A stretch of DNA of 35,936 nucleotides from Pseudomonadaceae bacterium (lineage in GTDB: Bacteria; Pseudomonadota; Gammaproteobacteria; Pseudomonadales; Pseudomonadaceae): NCBI GenBank assembly GCA_007692485.1, contig REBY01000104.1, positions 1-35,936 of the forward strand, written 5' to 3'. The position numbers and the translations under genes were made by a program. The notes under the pieces are model-generated. The model worked only from the letters and a program-made list of their open reading frames with translations. It made no database searches and was not told the origin of the DNA. Below are positions 28,081-35,936 of this stretch, one piece after another (positions within the stretch are counted from its first letter, which is position 1; every line of letters begins with the position of its first letter).

Positions 28081-28094
28081 TTGACAATAATCAA
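28081..28094 (-). promoter_or_regulatory. ANR/FNR box
   Basis: Minus strand TTGATTATTGTCAA, compared with TTGAT-N4-ATCAA (9/10 conserved positions); 22 nt further downstream a TACTCT sits where a class II -10 element would be. Confidence 0.72.
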
Positions 28095-28106
28095 TAGAGT
28101 GAAGGG

Positions 28107-28301
28107 TTACTTCTTTTTTCGCGGGGATTTGCTTTTCTTGCTCTTTTTCTTGCCCGCTGCTGGTTTTCGCCCAGGCAACGGCAATGCCTGCTCGAATGCC
28201 TGACGCATCCGCTGCAAGCGGGCTTCGTTCAGGTCATGCTGGCGTTGCTGGCGGGCCAGATCAAGGTCAACCAGATTGTCAGGGGCTTTATCATCGCTCA
28301 T
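28107..28301 (-). CDS. Small hypothetical protein with lysine-rich tail
   Basis: 64 aa MSDDKAPDNLVDLDLARQQRQHDLNEARLQRMRQAFEQALPLPGRKPAAGKKKSKKSKSPRKKK; fills the gap in tandem with the next ORF. Confidence 0.7.
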   Translation of the reverse strand: MSDDKAPDNLVDLDLARQQRQHDLNEARLQRMRQAFEQALPLPGRKPAAGKKKSKKSKSPRKKK

Positions 28302-28313
28302 GGCGAAAGAATA

Positions 28314-28595
28314 TCAGACTTGGATATCGACCAGCAGCCCCTTCTCTGGCAACTCATGCCCGGAAGGCTCTTCGGTTGCCGTCGACTCGACAGCGGAGTT
28401 TTCCGGCAACGCCGCTGGCATTGAACGCCGCTTGCCGCGGCGCTCGGGAAAGTGACCTTGATCTCGCTGGCGCCGATCACGCGACTCTGTCACCAGGTCG
28501 TGCAAAAACTCGGCTTCCGCCAATGGCTTCACCGCTTTATTGATGGTGACTCTGTCGTTGACTGCCCCCGCCGGGGGCAAACCTGGAATCAGCAT
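28314..28595 (-). CDS. Small hypothetical protein
   Basis: 93 aa; 12 nt upstream of the 28107..28301 ORF on the same strand; no recognised domain. Confidence 0.6.
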   Translation of the reverse strand: MLIPGLPPAGAVNDRVTINKAVKPLAEAEFLHDLVTESRDRRQRDQGHFPERRGKRRSMPAALPENSAVESTATEEPSGHELPEKGLLVDIQV

Positions 28596-28711
28596 GCTTA
28601 CCCCCTCTTCGCTGCCGCGCTGGTTTGTTCCTCTATTATATCGACCGTGAAACCACTAACTAGATCCCAAAAAGTGTGAATTCGGTCACAAAACAGACAA
28701 ATAACGCGTCT

Positions 28712-28735
28712 TTTTGGCAACCTGGCATGCCAAAA
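28712..28735. repeat. Nested palindrome TTTTGGCA-N8-TGCCAAAA containing TGGCATGCCA
   Basis: Arms at 28712-28719 and 28728-28735; inner perfect 10-bp palindrome at 28723-28732; intergenic between the hypothetical ORF and rapA. Confidence 0.6.
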
Positions 28736-28878
28736 CCTAAATGACACGCAACCTTTGCCTCGCTTGACCGATCATTCAGTGCCGACCATCTGACGCACAT
28801 CGACTAGATGACAAAGCGGTTTTGGCAACACCAGTGATCAGTTACCATATGCGCCTTTTCACGCAGTAGGAGCATGGC

Positions 28879-31719
28879 ATGTCGGTATTCACCCCTGGGC
28901 AACGCTGGGTCAGTGATGGAGAAGCAGAGCTCGGGCTGGGGACAGTCTTGTCGCTGGATGACCGAGCAGTGATCCTGCTCTTCCCCGCCAGCGGTGAAAC
29001 CCGCCATTACGCTCTGCGCAATGCGCCACTGACCCGGGTGCGCTTTACCCCGGGTGACAGCATCAGCCACCATGAAGGCTGGCAGCTCACCGTCAGTGAC
29101 GTAAGTGAAGTGGACGGCCTGCTGGTTTATCAGGGCTTGCGTGAAGATGGCAGCCCGGCTGAATTTGCCGAAACCATGCTGGACAACTTTATTCGCTTTC
29201 GTCTGGCCAGCGACCGCCTGTTCGCCAGCCAGACCGATCCGCTACCCTGGTTCAGCCTGCGCCATGAAACCCTGCGCCACCATTGCCGCAACCAGCGCTC
29301 ATCTCTGCTGGGGCTCGCCGGTGTTCGCACCCAGCCGATCGGCCACCAATTACATATCGCCCGCGAAGTGGCGGATCGCATTGCCCCGCGTGTACTGCTG
29401 GCTGACGAAGTTGGCCTGGGCAAAACCATCGAAGCGGGCCTGATTATTCACCGCCAACTGCAGATGGGCCGTGCCCGCCGGGTGCTTATTGTGGTCCCGG
29501 AAAACCTGCAGCATCAGTGGTTGGTAGAAATGCGCCGGCGCTTCAACCTGCGCTTTGCTCTGTTCAATAGCGACCGCCTGCTCGGCGCTGAAGACAACCC
29601 CTTTGAGGAAGAACAACTGGTGCTGATTGCGCTGGAAAGTCTGCTCGAAGACCCACGTACCGCTGAGTGGGCCGCAGCCTGCGGCTGGGACTTGCTGGTC
29701 GTTGATGAAGCGCACCATCTGGTCTGGCATCCGGATGGCGCCAGTACCGCATACACGCTGATAGAGCAACTGGCGCAACAGATTGCCGGCGTGCTGCTCT
29801 TGACCGCCACCCCCGAACAGCTCGGCCAAGCCAGCCACTTTGCTCGCCTGCGCCTACTCGACCCAGCCCGTTTCCATGACTTTGCTGCCTTTGTTCAGGA
29901 AACCGCCGACTATCAACCGATTGCCGCGGCGGTGCAGCGTATGCTCGATAGCGAGCCGCTAAGCAGTACTGATCAGACCCAGCTCAGTAGCTGGCTGCAG
30001 CATGATATTACACCGTTGCTGCAAGCTCTGGAGGATGTCGACCCGGTAATCGCAACGGCTGCGCGTGAACGCCTGTTGCGCCAATTACTCGACCGCCACG
30101 GTACCGGCCGAGTGCTTTATCGCAATACCCGGCAAGCCATCAGCGGCTTCCCCGGACGTGAATTGCACCCCTATCCACTGCCTTGCCCGGACATCTATAA
30201 CGACCTTGACGGCCAGGCAGCCCTTTATCCGGAAGTCGAATGGCAGGCCGGGCATGGCAGCAGCGACCCCTGGTGGCAGCAAGATCCGCGAGTTGACTGG
30301 CTGATCGACACCTTGAAAATGCTCAAACGCAACAAGGTACTGGTCATCTGCGCCCATGCGGAAACCGCACTGGACCTGGAAGATGCATTGCGCGTGCGTA
30401 CCGGGCTGCAAGCGGCCACCTTCCATGAGGGCATGAGTATTATCGAGCGTGACCGCGCGGCAGCCTTTTTTGCTGACGAGGAGTTCGGCGCCCAGGTACT
30501 GATCTGCTCCGAAATCGGCAGCGAAGGGCGCAACTTCCAGTTCGCCCACCATCTGATCATGTTTGACCTGCCCAGCCACCCTGACCTCCTGGAACAGCGT
30601 ATCGGCCGCCTCGATCGTATTGGCCAGCAAGCAACCATCCAGCTGCACATTCCCTATCTGGAAGATACCGCGCAGGAGCGTCTGTTTGCCTGGTACCACG
30701 AAGCCTTGAACGCCTTCCTTAGTACCTGCCCAACCGGCAACAATCTGCAGCATGAATTTGGCGCAGAACTCTTGTTGCAACTGGACCACCCAGACCATAT
30801 CGCCTGGGAGCAGTTGCTGGACACCGCTGCACAGCGCCGCCTGGCACTGGAAGCCGACCTAAACCAGGGCCGTGATCGCTTGCTGGAACTGCACTCACGC
30901 GGCCATGGTGATGCCGATCAGATGCTCGCCAGCATTGAGCGCCAGGATCATGATCCGCAGTTGCCGATTTTCATGGAACGCCTCTACGACGTATTTGGCA
31001 TCGATAGCGAAGACCACTCCGATAACGCCCTGATTCTGCGCCCCAGCGAACGCATGCTGGATGCCAGCTTCCCGCTCGGTGACGACGAAGCCACGACCAT
31101 TACCTATGACCGTGACACAGCCTTGAGCCGTGAAGATATGCAGTTCATCACTTGGGAGCATCCCATGGTGCAAGGCGGCATGGACTTGGTGTTGGCCGGC
31201 AGCATGGGTAACAGCGCCGTTGCCTTGCTCAAGAACAAAGCCCTCAAGCCCGGCACCCTTCTTCTGGAATGCCTGTTCGTCAGCGAAGCCATTGCCCCGC
31301 GTGAACTGCAACTGCAACGTTACCTGCCACCCACACCAGTACGTTGCCTGTTGGACATCAATGGCACAGACTTGGCCGCCAAGGTCTCCTTCGATACGCT
31401 GGACAGTCAGCTCGAAGCCATGCCACGCCACCTGGCCAGCAAGGTCGCCAAAAGCCAACGCGAGAATGTGGAGAAGCTGCTCAATCGCGCCGAAACGCTG
31501 GCCGAGGTTCAGCATGACAGCCTGCGCCAGCAAGCGGTGGCCGGATTCAGCGCCGAGATGACTGAAGCCATCGAGCGACTCAGCCACTTGCAACAAGTCA
31601 ATCCTCTGGTGCGCCAGAGCGAAATTGATGCGCTACGCGAGCAGCAGGAACAAGGGCTGACTCATCTACAACAGGCCAAAGTCAGGCTGGATGCATTGCG
31701 CCTACTGGTCGTTCCCTGA
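28879..31719 (+). CDS. rapA: RNA polymerase-associated SWI2/SNF2 ATPase RapA (HepA)
   Basis: 946 aa; [38 protein letters not shown] (Walker A), [17 protein letters not shown]. Confidence 0.97.
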   Translation: MSVFTPGQRWVSDGEAELGLGTVLSLDDRAVILLFPASGETRHYALRNAPLTRVRFTPGDSISHHEGWQLTVSDVSEVDGLLVYQGLREDGSPAEFAETMLDNFIRFRLASDRLFASQTDPLPWFSLRHETLRHHCRNQRSSLLGLAGVRTQPIGHQLHIAREVADRIAPRVLLADEVGLGKTIEAGLIIHRQLQMGRARRVLIVVPENLQHQWLVEMRRRFNLRFALFNSDRLLGAEDNPFEEEQLVLIALESLLEDPRTAEWAAACGWDLLVVDEAHHLVWHPDGASTAYTLIEQLAQQIAGVLLLTATPEQLGQASHFARLRLLDPARFHDFAAFVQETADYQPIAAAVQRMLDSEPLSSTDQTQLSSWLQHDITPLLQALEDVDPVIATAARERLLRQLLDRHGTGRVLYRNTRQAISGFPGRELHPYPLPCPDIYNDLDGQAALYPEVEWQAGHGSSDPWWQQDPRVDWLIDTLKMLKRNKVLVICAHAETALDLEDALRVRTGLQAATFHEGMSIIERDRAAAFFADEEFGAQVLICSEIGSEGRNFQFAHHLIMFDLPSHPDLLEQRIGRLDRIGQQATIQLHIPYLEDTAQERLFAWYHEALNAFLSTCPTGNNLQHEFGAELLLQLDHPDHIAWEQLLDTAAQRRLALEADLNQGRDRLLELHSRGHGDADQMLASIERQDHDPQLPIFMERLYDVFGIDSEDHSDNALILRPSERMLDASFPLGDDEATTITYDRDTALSREDMQFITWEHPMVQGGMDLVLAGSMGNSAVALLKNKALKPGTLLLECLFVSEAIAPRELQLQRYLPPTPVRCLLDINGTDLAAKVSFDTLDSQLEAMPRHLASKVAKSQRENVEKLLNRAETLAEVQHDSLRQQAVAGFSAEMTEAIERLSHLQQVNPLVRQSEIDALREQQEQGLTHLQQAKVRLDALRLLVVP

Positions 31720-31734
31720 CCCTGTCCAGGCTAG

Positions 31735-32937
31735 CTAGCCATCCAGAATGGCCGGACAGGGCAAGCGCAGGAAACGCTGGATATCCTGCGTCTGAGCCAG
31801 GGCATCACGCCGGCCCAGATCAATCAGCTCCTGGCAGTATTCCGCCTCGAACAGCAGATAACTGGCCATGCTGCCGCCGGAGGCGCGGGTAATACCGCTG
31901 CCTCTGATAAAAGCACGCAAGCCGGGTGGCAATGCCTTGCGGTGTCGGGCAGCAATCACATCCAGCGGTTCGCTGGGTGAAATCACCAGCACCTCCACCG
32001 GACGCACACCATGCGAACGGCTGCGAGAACCTACCGGCATATAGGTCGCCAGGCTATTCATGCGTTCCAGCAACTCGATATCGGTTTCCAGGTTATCGAC
32101 AAAAGTACTGTTCAACAGATGTCCGCCGATTTGCGCCAGAGTCGGCGGCAAGGCCTTGCGCAAGCGCGGGCCATGCTGCCCGCCGGCCGCTCGGGCATCA
32201 TGCGCCAGGTTGTCCGACACACCGATCACCATGATCTTGCTGGCACCCAGATGCAGTGCTGGGCTGATTGGTGCCTGCTGGCGTACCGCACCATCGCCAA
32301 ACCACTCACGATTCAGTTTCACTGGGGGAAACAGCATGGGTATGGCGGCTGAGGCCATCAGGTGGTCTAGCCCCAAGGGTGCCTGCACGCCCACCCGGCG
32401 ATGCCGGTTCCACGGCGCTATGCGTTCATGGCCCTGATAAAAGCAAACAGATTCAGCCGATTGGTAACCAAAGGCGCTAACCGATACTGCTCGCAGGTGT
32501 CCGCTGCTGAGCGCCGGCTCAATTTTCGAGAAACGAATCTCCTTGTCCAGCAAGTCACGCAACGGCTGGTTGTTGAGCAAGGACGTTGGCGTCTTGCTGG
32601 CCCAACCCAGCAGGTTGGCCTTACCCCAACGCCAGGCTTGCCCTAGCAGCGAGCCCCAACCGGTGTGATACACCTGTTCGCAACGAAAGTTGCCCCACAC
32701 CCGCAGCAACTCCTCGATAGCCGCGTCATAGTCATCCGCGTGGGTCGCCAGAGCCAGCGCATTGATCGCCCCGGCTGAAGTGCCACAGACAATCGGGAAG
32801 GGCAAAGCGGCGCCTTCGGGCAACAACTCATTGACTGCTTGCAGCACGCCGACCTGATAGGCCGCGCGGGCACCACCACCCGACAGGACCAGACCCGCAC
32901 AGTCTTGCTGTTGAAACTGCTTCAGCAGCTCACTCAA
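31735..32937 (-). CDS. Patatin-like phospholipase family protein
   Basis: 400 aa; AGLVLSGGGARAAYQVGVLQ oxyanion motif, GTSAGAIN nucleophile elbow, FGDGAVRQ; TTG start overlapping the lpxL stop codon. Confidence 0.9.
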   Translation of the reverse strand: MSELLKQFQQQDCAGLVLSGGGARAAYQVGVLQAVNELLPEGAALPFPIVCGTSAGAINALALATHADDYDAAIEELLRVWGNFRCEQVYHTGWGSLLGQAWRWGKANLLGWASKTPTSLLNNQPLRDLLDKEIRFSKIEPALSSGHLRAVSVSAFGYQSAESVCFYQGHERIAPWNRHRRVGVQAPLGLDHLMASAAIPMLFPPVKLNREWFGDGAVRQQAPISPALHLGASKIMVIGVSDNLAHDARAAGGQHGPRLRKALPPTLAQIGGHLLNSTFVDNLETDIELLERMNSLATYMPVGSRSRSHGVRPVEVLVISPSEPLDVIAARHRKALPPGLRAFIRGSGITRASGGSMASYLLFEAEYCQELIDLGRRDALAQTQDIQRFLRLPCPAILDG

Positions 32938-33893
32938 GCGGCTCTCCGGGATTTCTTGCGCTTGCGTTGTTTGGCGTAGGGCCTCACCTCACCCTCCGGA
33001 CGCGTCTTGAAGCGCCGATGCACCCACATATATTGCTCGGGCTGAGTCAGAATCGAGGCTTCGACCCATTGGTTGATACGGGTAGCGTCAGCGATCTCGT
33101 CGCCACTCGGGAAATCCTCCAGTGGTGGATACACAATCAGGTCATAGCCACTGCCATCGGCCCGCCGGTGCTGCAGAAAAGGCACTACTTGCGCCTTACC
33201 CAAGCGGGCAAAGGTGCTGGTGGCGGTGACCGTGGCCGCTTGCTGGCCAAATAACGGCGCAAACACACTGACCTTGCGCCCGTAGTCTTGATCCGGCGCA
33301 TACCAGATAGCACGGCCCTGACGCAGTGATTTCAGCATAACGCGCACATTATCGCGCTCCACAGCCCAGGCCTCGGCATTGTGCCGCTCACGCCCACGGC
33401 GCTGAACAAAGTCAAAGGCCTTGTTCTTGTGTTCACGGTACATACCATCAATCACTATTTTCTGGCTTAGCAAAGCGGCCCCGATTTCCAGTGTAGTAAA
33501 GTGCAGCGACATCAATACCACACCCTGCCCCTTGGCCCGTGCCTGCTGCAAATGCTCCAGGCCCTGCACATGGGCCAAGCGCGCCAACCGCTCTGACGGC
33601 CAGAACCAGGCCATGGCCATTTCGAACAGGGCAATGCCGTTACTGGCAAAATTGGCCCGCAACAATTGCTCACGCTCGCCCTCCGAGCGCTCAGGGAAAC
33701 ACAGCGCCAGATTGACCCGTGCTATTTCGCGGCGTGCTGGCATGGCGATATACATTACCCAGCCGACCAGGCGCCCCAACCTCAATAACCAGCGATAAGG
33801 CAGCCGCACTATCAGCCATAACAAACCAAGGCCCAGCCATAGCAGCCAATAACGGGGGTGCAATAATGCCTTGGTAAAACCCGGACGCTCCAT
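32934..33893 (-). CDS. lpxL: Lipid A lauroyl acyltransferase LpxL/HtrB family
   Basis: Start MERPGFTKALLHPRYWLLWLGLGLLWL at 33893; HFTTLE (HX4E) acyltransferase motif, YAPDQDYG; polybasic C-terminus. Confidence 0.9.
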   Translation of the reverse strand: MERPGFTKALLHPRYWLLWLGLGLLWLIVRLPYRWLLRLGRLVGWVMYIAMPARREIARVNLALCFPERSEGEREQLLRANFASNGIALFEMAMAWFWPSERLARLAHVQGLEHLQQARAKGQGVVLMSLHFTTLEIGAALLSQKIVIDGMYREHKNKAFDFVQRRGRERHNAEAWAVERDNVRVMLKSLRQGRAIWYAPDQDYGRKVSVFAPLFGQQAATVTATSTFARLGKAQVVPFLQHRRADGSGYDLIVYPPLEDFPSGDEIADATRINQWVEASILTQPEQYMWVHRRFKTRPEGEVRPYAKQRKRKKSRRAA

Positions 33894-34011
33894 CTGATCC
33901 TGCCTTACGTGGAAAAAGGCTATTCTACCCAAGCCGTCGCCCCCTTGCGATCCATGCACGCAACCGATATAAGGTGTCGCAGCCACACACCTGAATTGAC
34001 TGGATGACCCG

Positions 34012-34776
34012 ATGACCGGCAACAGCACACCCGATCTGCTCGACAATGACCCCGTTTTCCACCTGAAAGGTGGCATGCTGGCGATGACCATGATCGAGCT
34101 TATCCGCCAGACACCTGAAGCCTTTGCCCGCCAGCTGGCCGAGAAGGTAGAGCAGGCACCGAATTTTTTCCGTGATACCCCGGTCGTCTTCAGCCTGGAA
34201 AAGCTGGCCGGCGAGCTACCGTCAGCGACCCTGCAGGAATTGTTGCGTATCAGCCGTGAACACGGCCTGCAAGCCGTGGCCCTGCGCGGTGAAGAGCGTT
34301 TCCGCCACCTGGCCCAGGAAGCAGAGCTGGTGCTGCTGCCCCCCGGCCGTACCCGGGAAAAGCCGCTGGAGGCAGCCGATGAAGAGACACCAGCAGCAGC
34401 CAATGAGCCCGCCAGCGCGCCAGAAACAATCAACAGCGAGCCCGTGGTCAGCTGTGGCCGGGTGATTACCGATCCGATCCGTTCCGGCCAGCAAGTCTAC
34501 GCACGCGGCGGTGACCTGGTGGTATTAGCCCCGGTCAGCGCCGGCGCCGAGCTGCTTGCCGATGGGCATATCCATGTGTATGGCCCCCTGCGGGGCCGCG
34601 CTCTAGCCGGCGTGCGCGGCAATACCGAGGCACGTATCATTTGCCAGAGCCTGGAAGCCGAACTGGTCTCCATCGCCGGCCATTACAAAACCGCTGAAGA
34701 CCTGCGCAAAGATCATTGGAAGCAAGCCATTCAGGTCAGCCTGGACGGTGACAGCTTGAAGATCAGCGAGCTATGA
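34012..34776 (+). CDS. minC: Septum site-determining protein MinC
   Basis: 254 aa; C-domain RSGQQVYARGGDLVVLAPVSAGAELLADGHIHVYGPLRGRALAGVRGNTEARI; followed by minD. Confidence 0.97.
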   Translation: MTGNSTPDLLDNDPVFHLKGGMLAMTMIELIRQTPEAFARQLAEKVEQAPNFFRDTPVVFSLEKLAGELPSATLQELLRISREHGLQAVALRGEERFRHLAQEAELVLLPPGRTREKPLEAADEETPAAANEPASAPETINSEPVVSCGRVITDPIRSGQQVYARGGDLVVLAPVSAGAELLADGHIHVYGPLRGRALAGVRGNTEARIICQSLEAELVSIAGHYKTAEDLRKDHWKQAIQVSLDGDSLKISEL

Positions 34777-34914
34777 CTGATACTGTGCAACCATTCTGAT
34801 ACGCCGGATTTACTGGCCTCTGGCCAGATCGGAAACTGTGCGGATAATGCCGGGCAGTACCGGTTTCCACTCCGGCTAACATTCACTCGCTAACCAAAAG
34901 ACAGGAAGGTCACC

Positions 34915-35724
34915 TTGGCAAAGATCCTCGTCGTAACCTCAGGCAAGGGTGGTGTGGGTAAAACCACCACCAGCGCCGCAATTGGCACCGGCCTCGCCCT
35001 TCGCGGCTACAAAACCGTTATCGTTGATTTTGATGTAGGCCTGCGTAATCTCGACCTGATCATGGGCTGCGAGCGCCGCGTGGTCTACGACTTCGTCAAC
35101 CTGATCAATGGTGATTCCAACCTGAATCAAACCCTGATCAAGGACAAGCGCTCGGAAAACCTGTTCATTCTTCCGGCCTCGCAAACCCGAGACAAGGATG
35201 CACTAACACCTGAAGGGGTGGAAAAAGTGCTCAATGAACTGAAAGAAACCTTCGACTACATCGTCTGCGACTCGCCGGCAGGCATCGAAAAAGGCGCCCA
35301 TTTGGCCATGTACTTTGCCGATGAAGCCATTGTTGTCACCAATCCTGAAGTTTCCTCGGTACGTGACTCGGACCGTATGCTTGGCCTGCTGGCCAGCAAG
35401 TCCCGACGTGCCGAGCAAGGTGAAAAGATCAAGGAAAATCTGCTGCTGACCCGCTATAACCCGGAACGCGTGGATACTGGCGAGATGCTCTCGGTCAGCG
35501 ATGTCGAAGACATCCTGTCGATCCCGCTACTGGGCGTCATTCCCGAATCCCAGGCCGTGCTCAAAGCCTCCAACCAGGGTATTCCGGTGATCATGGATGA
35601 CAAGAGCGACGCCGGCCAGGCTTACAGTGATGCGGTTGACCGCTTGCTTGGCAAGGAAGTGCCGCACCGCTTCCTTGAAACGCAGAAAAAGGGCTTGATG
35701 AGCCGCCTGTTCGGGGGGCGCTAA
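34915..35724 (+). CDS. minD: Septum site-determining protein MinD
   Basis: 269 aa, TTG start; AKILVVTSGKGGVGKTTTSAAIGTGLALRGYKTVIVDFDVGLRNLDLIMGCERRVVYDF; C-terminal amphipathic helix KKGLMSRLFGGR. Confidence 0.98.
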   Translation: MAKILVVTSGKGGVGKTTTSAAIGTGLALRGYKTVIVDFDVGLRNLDLIMGCERRVVYDFVNLINGDSNLNQTLIKDKRSENLFILPASQTRDKDALTPEGVEKVLNELKETFDYIVCDSPAGIEKGAHLAMYFADEAIVVTNPEVSSVRDSDRMLGLLASKSRRAEQGEKIKENLLLTRYNPERVDTGEMLSVSDVEDILSIPLLGVIPESQAVLKASNQGIPVIMDDKSDAGQAYSDAVDRLLGKEVPHRFLETQKKGLMSRLFGGR

Positions 35725-35727
35725 CCA

Positions 35728-35936
35728 ATGAGCATCTTCGATTATTTCCGCGACCGCAAAAAACCCACCACCACCGCATCCGTCGCCAAAGAGCGCTTGC
35801 AGATCATCGTTGCCCACGAACGTGGCCAACGCACACAACCGGATTACCTGCCGCAACTGCAGCAGGAAATCATTGATGTGATCAGCAAATATGTGGCGAT
35901 TGACCGCGACCAGGTCAGTGTGGCGCTGGAGAATCA
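35728..35936 (+). CDS. minE: Cell division topological specificity factor MinE (truncated by window edge)
   Basis: ATG at 35728: [69 protein letters not shown]. Confidence 0.96.
   Translation, partial: MSIFDYFRDRKKPTTTASVAKERLQIIVAHERGQRTQPDYLPQLQQEIIDVISKYVAIDRDQVSVALEN

Noticed and set aside
30085-30798. 237-aa minus-strand ORF inside rapA (also 30895..31596)
   Set aside because: Antisense to a confidently identified rapA coding sequence; no domain or promoter evidence.
33894-34433. N-terminal extension of the lpxL ORF in the track
   Set aside because: Serine/arginine-rich extension overlaps minC in antisense; the LpxL family start is MERPGFTKALLHPRYW at 33893.
1-35936. CRISPR arrays, prophage, transposons, toxin-antitoxin or defence genes
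   Set aside because: Scanned for direct repeat arrays, transposase or integrase motifs and atypical gene clusters; none seen. The tRNA genes at 10353, 16308 and 16482 show no adjacent integrase or island.

Overview
The window is a chromosomal segment of a Pseudomonas-lineage gammaproteobacterium. Gene content and order resemble P. aeruginosa, and it may belong to the Halopseudomonas/P. pertucinogena side; that placement is inference. It is mostly core genome. From left to right it contains: a flagellar block (flgG' flgF flgE flgD flgC flgB, cheR, cheV, then divergent flgA flgM flgN flgZ/ycgR); an MFS transporter; tRNA-Arg(CCT); amrZ; a Na+-pumping oxaloacetate decarboxylase operon (oadGAB); mgtE; tRNA-Arg(ACG) and tRNA-Ser(GCT); csrA/rsmA; lysC; alaS; a secreted glutathione-peroxidase-like gene; argR-aruC-aruF-aruG; an SDR; a DTW-domain protein; a small-RNA/small-ORF locus; two small hypotheticals; rapA; a patatin-like phospholipase; lpxL/htrB; minC, minD and minE'. 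I see no CRISPR array, prophage, IS element or defence island. The most interesting locus is 27826-28094, which the ORF track does not cover. A good ANR/FNR box sits at class II spacing upstream of a 40-aa single-TM ORF resembling CcoM of cbb3 oxidase, and a strong terminator follows, giving a predicted transcript of about 220 nt. Its position beside rapA and two small hypotheticals matches my memory of the phrS sRNA locus in P. aeruginosa. Other points worth checking are the apparent loss of aruD/aruB/aruE between aruG and alaS, an AlgU-like promoter at amrZ, a hairpin at the predicted alaS transcription start, and well-matched sigma54 and sigma28 promoters for the flagellar genes.
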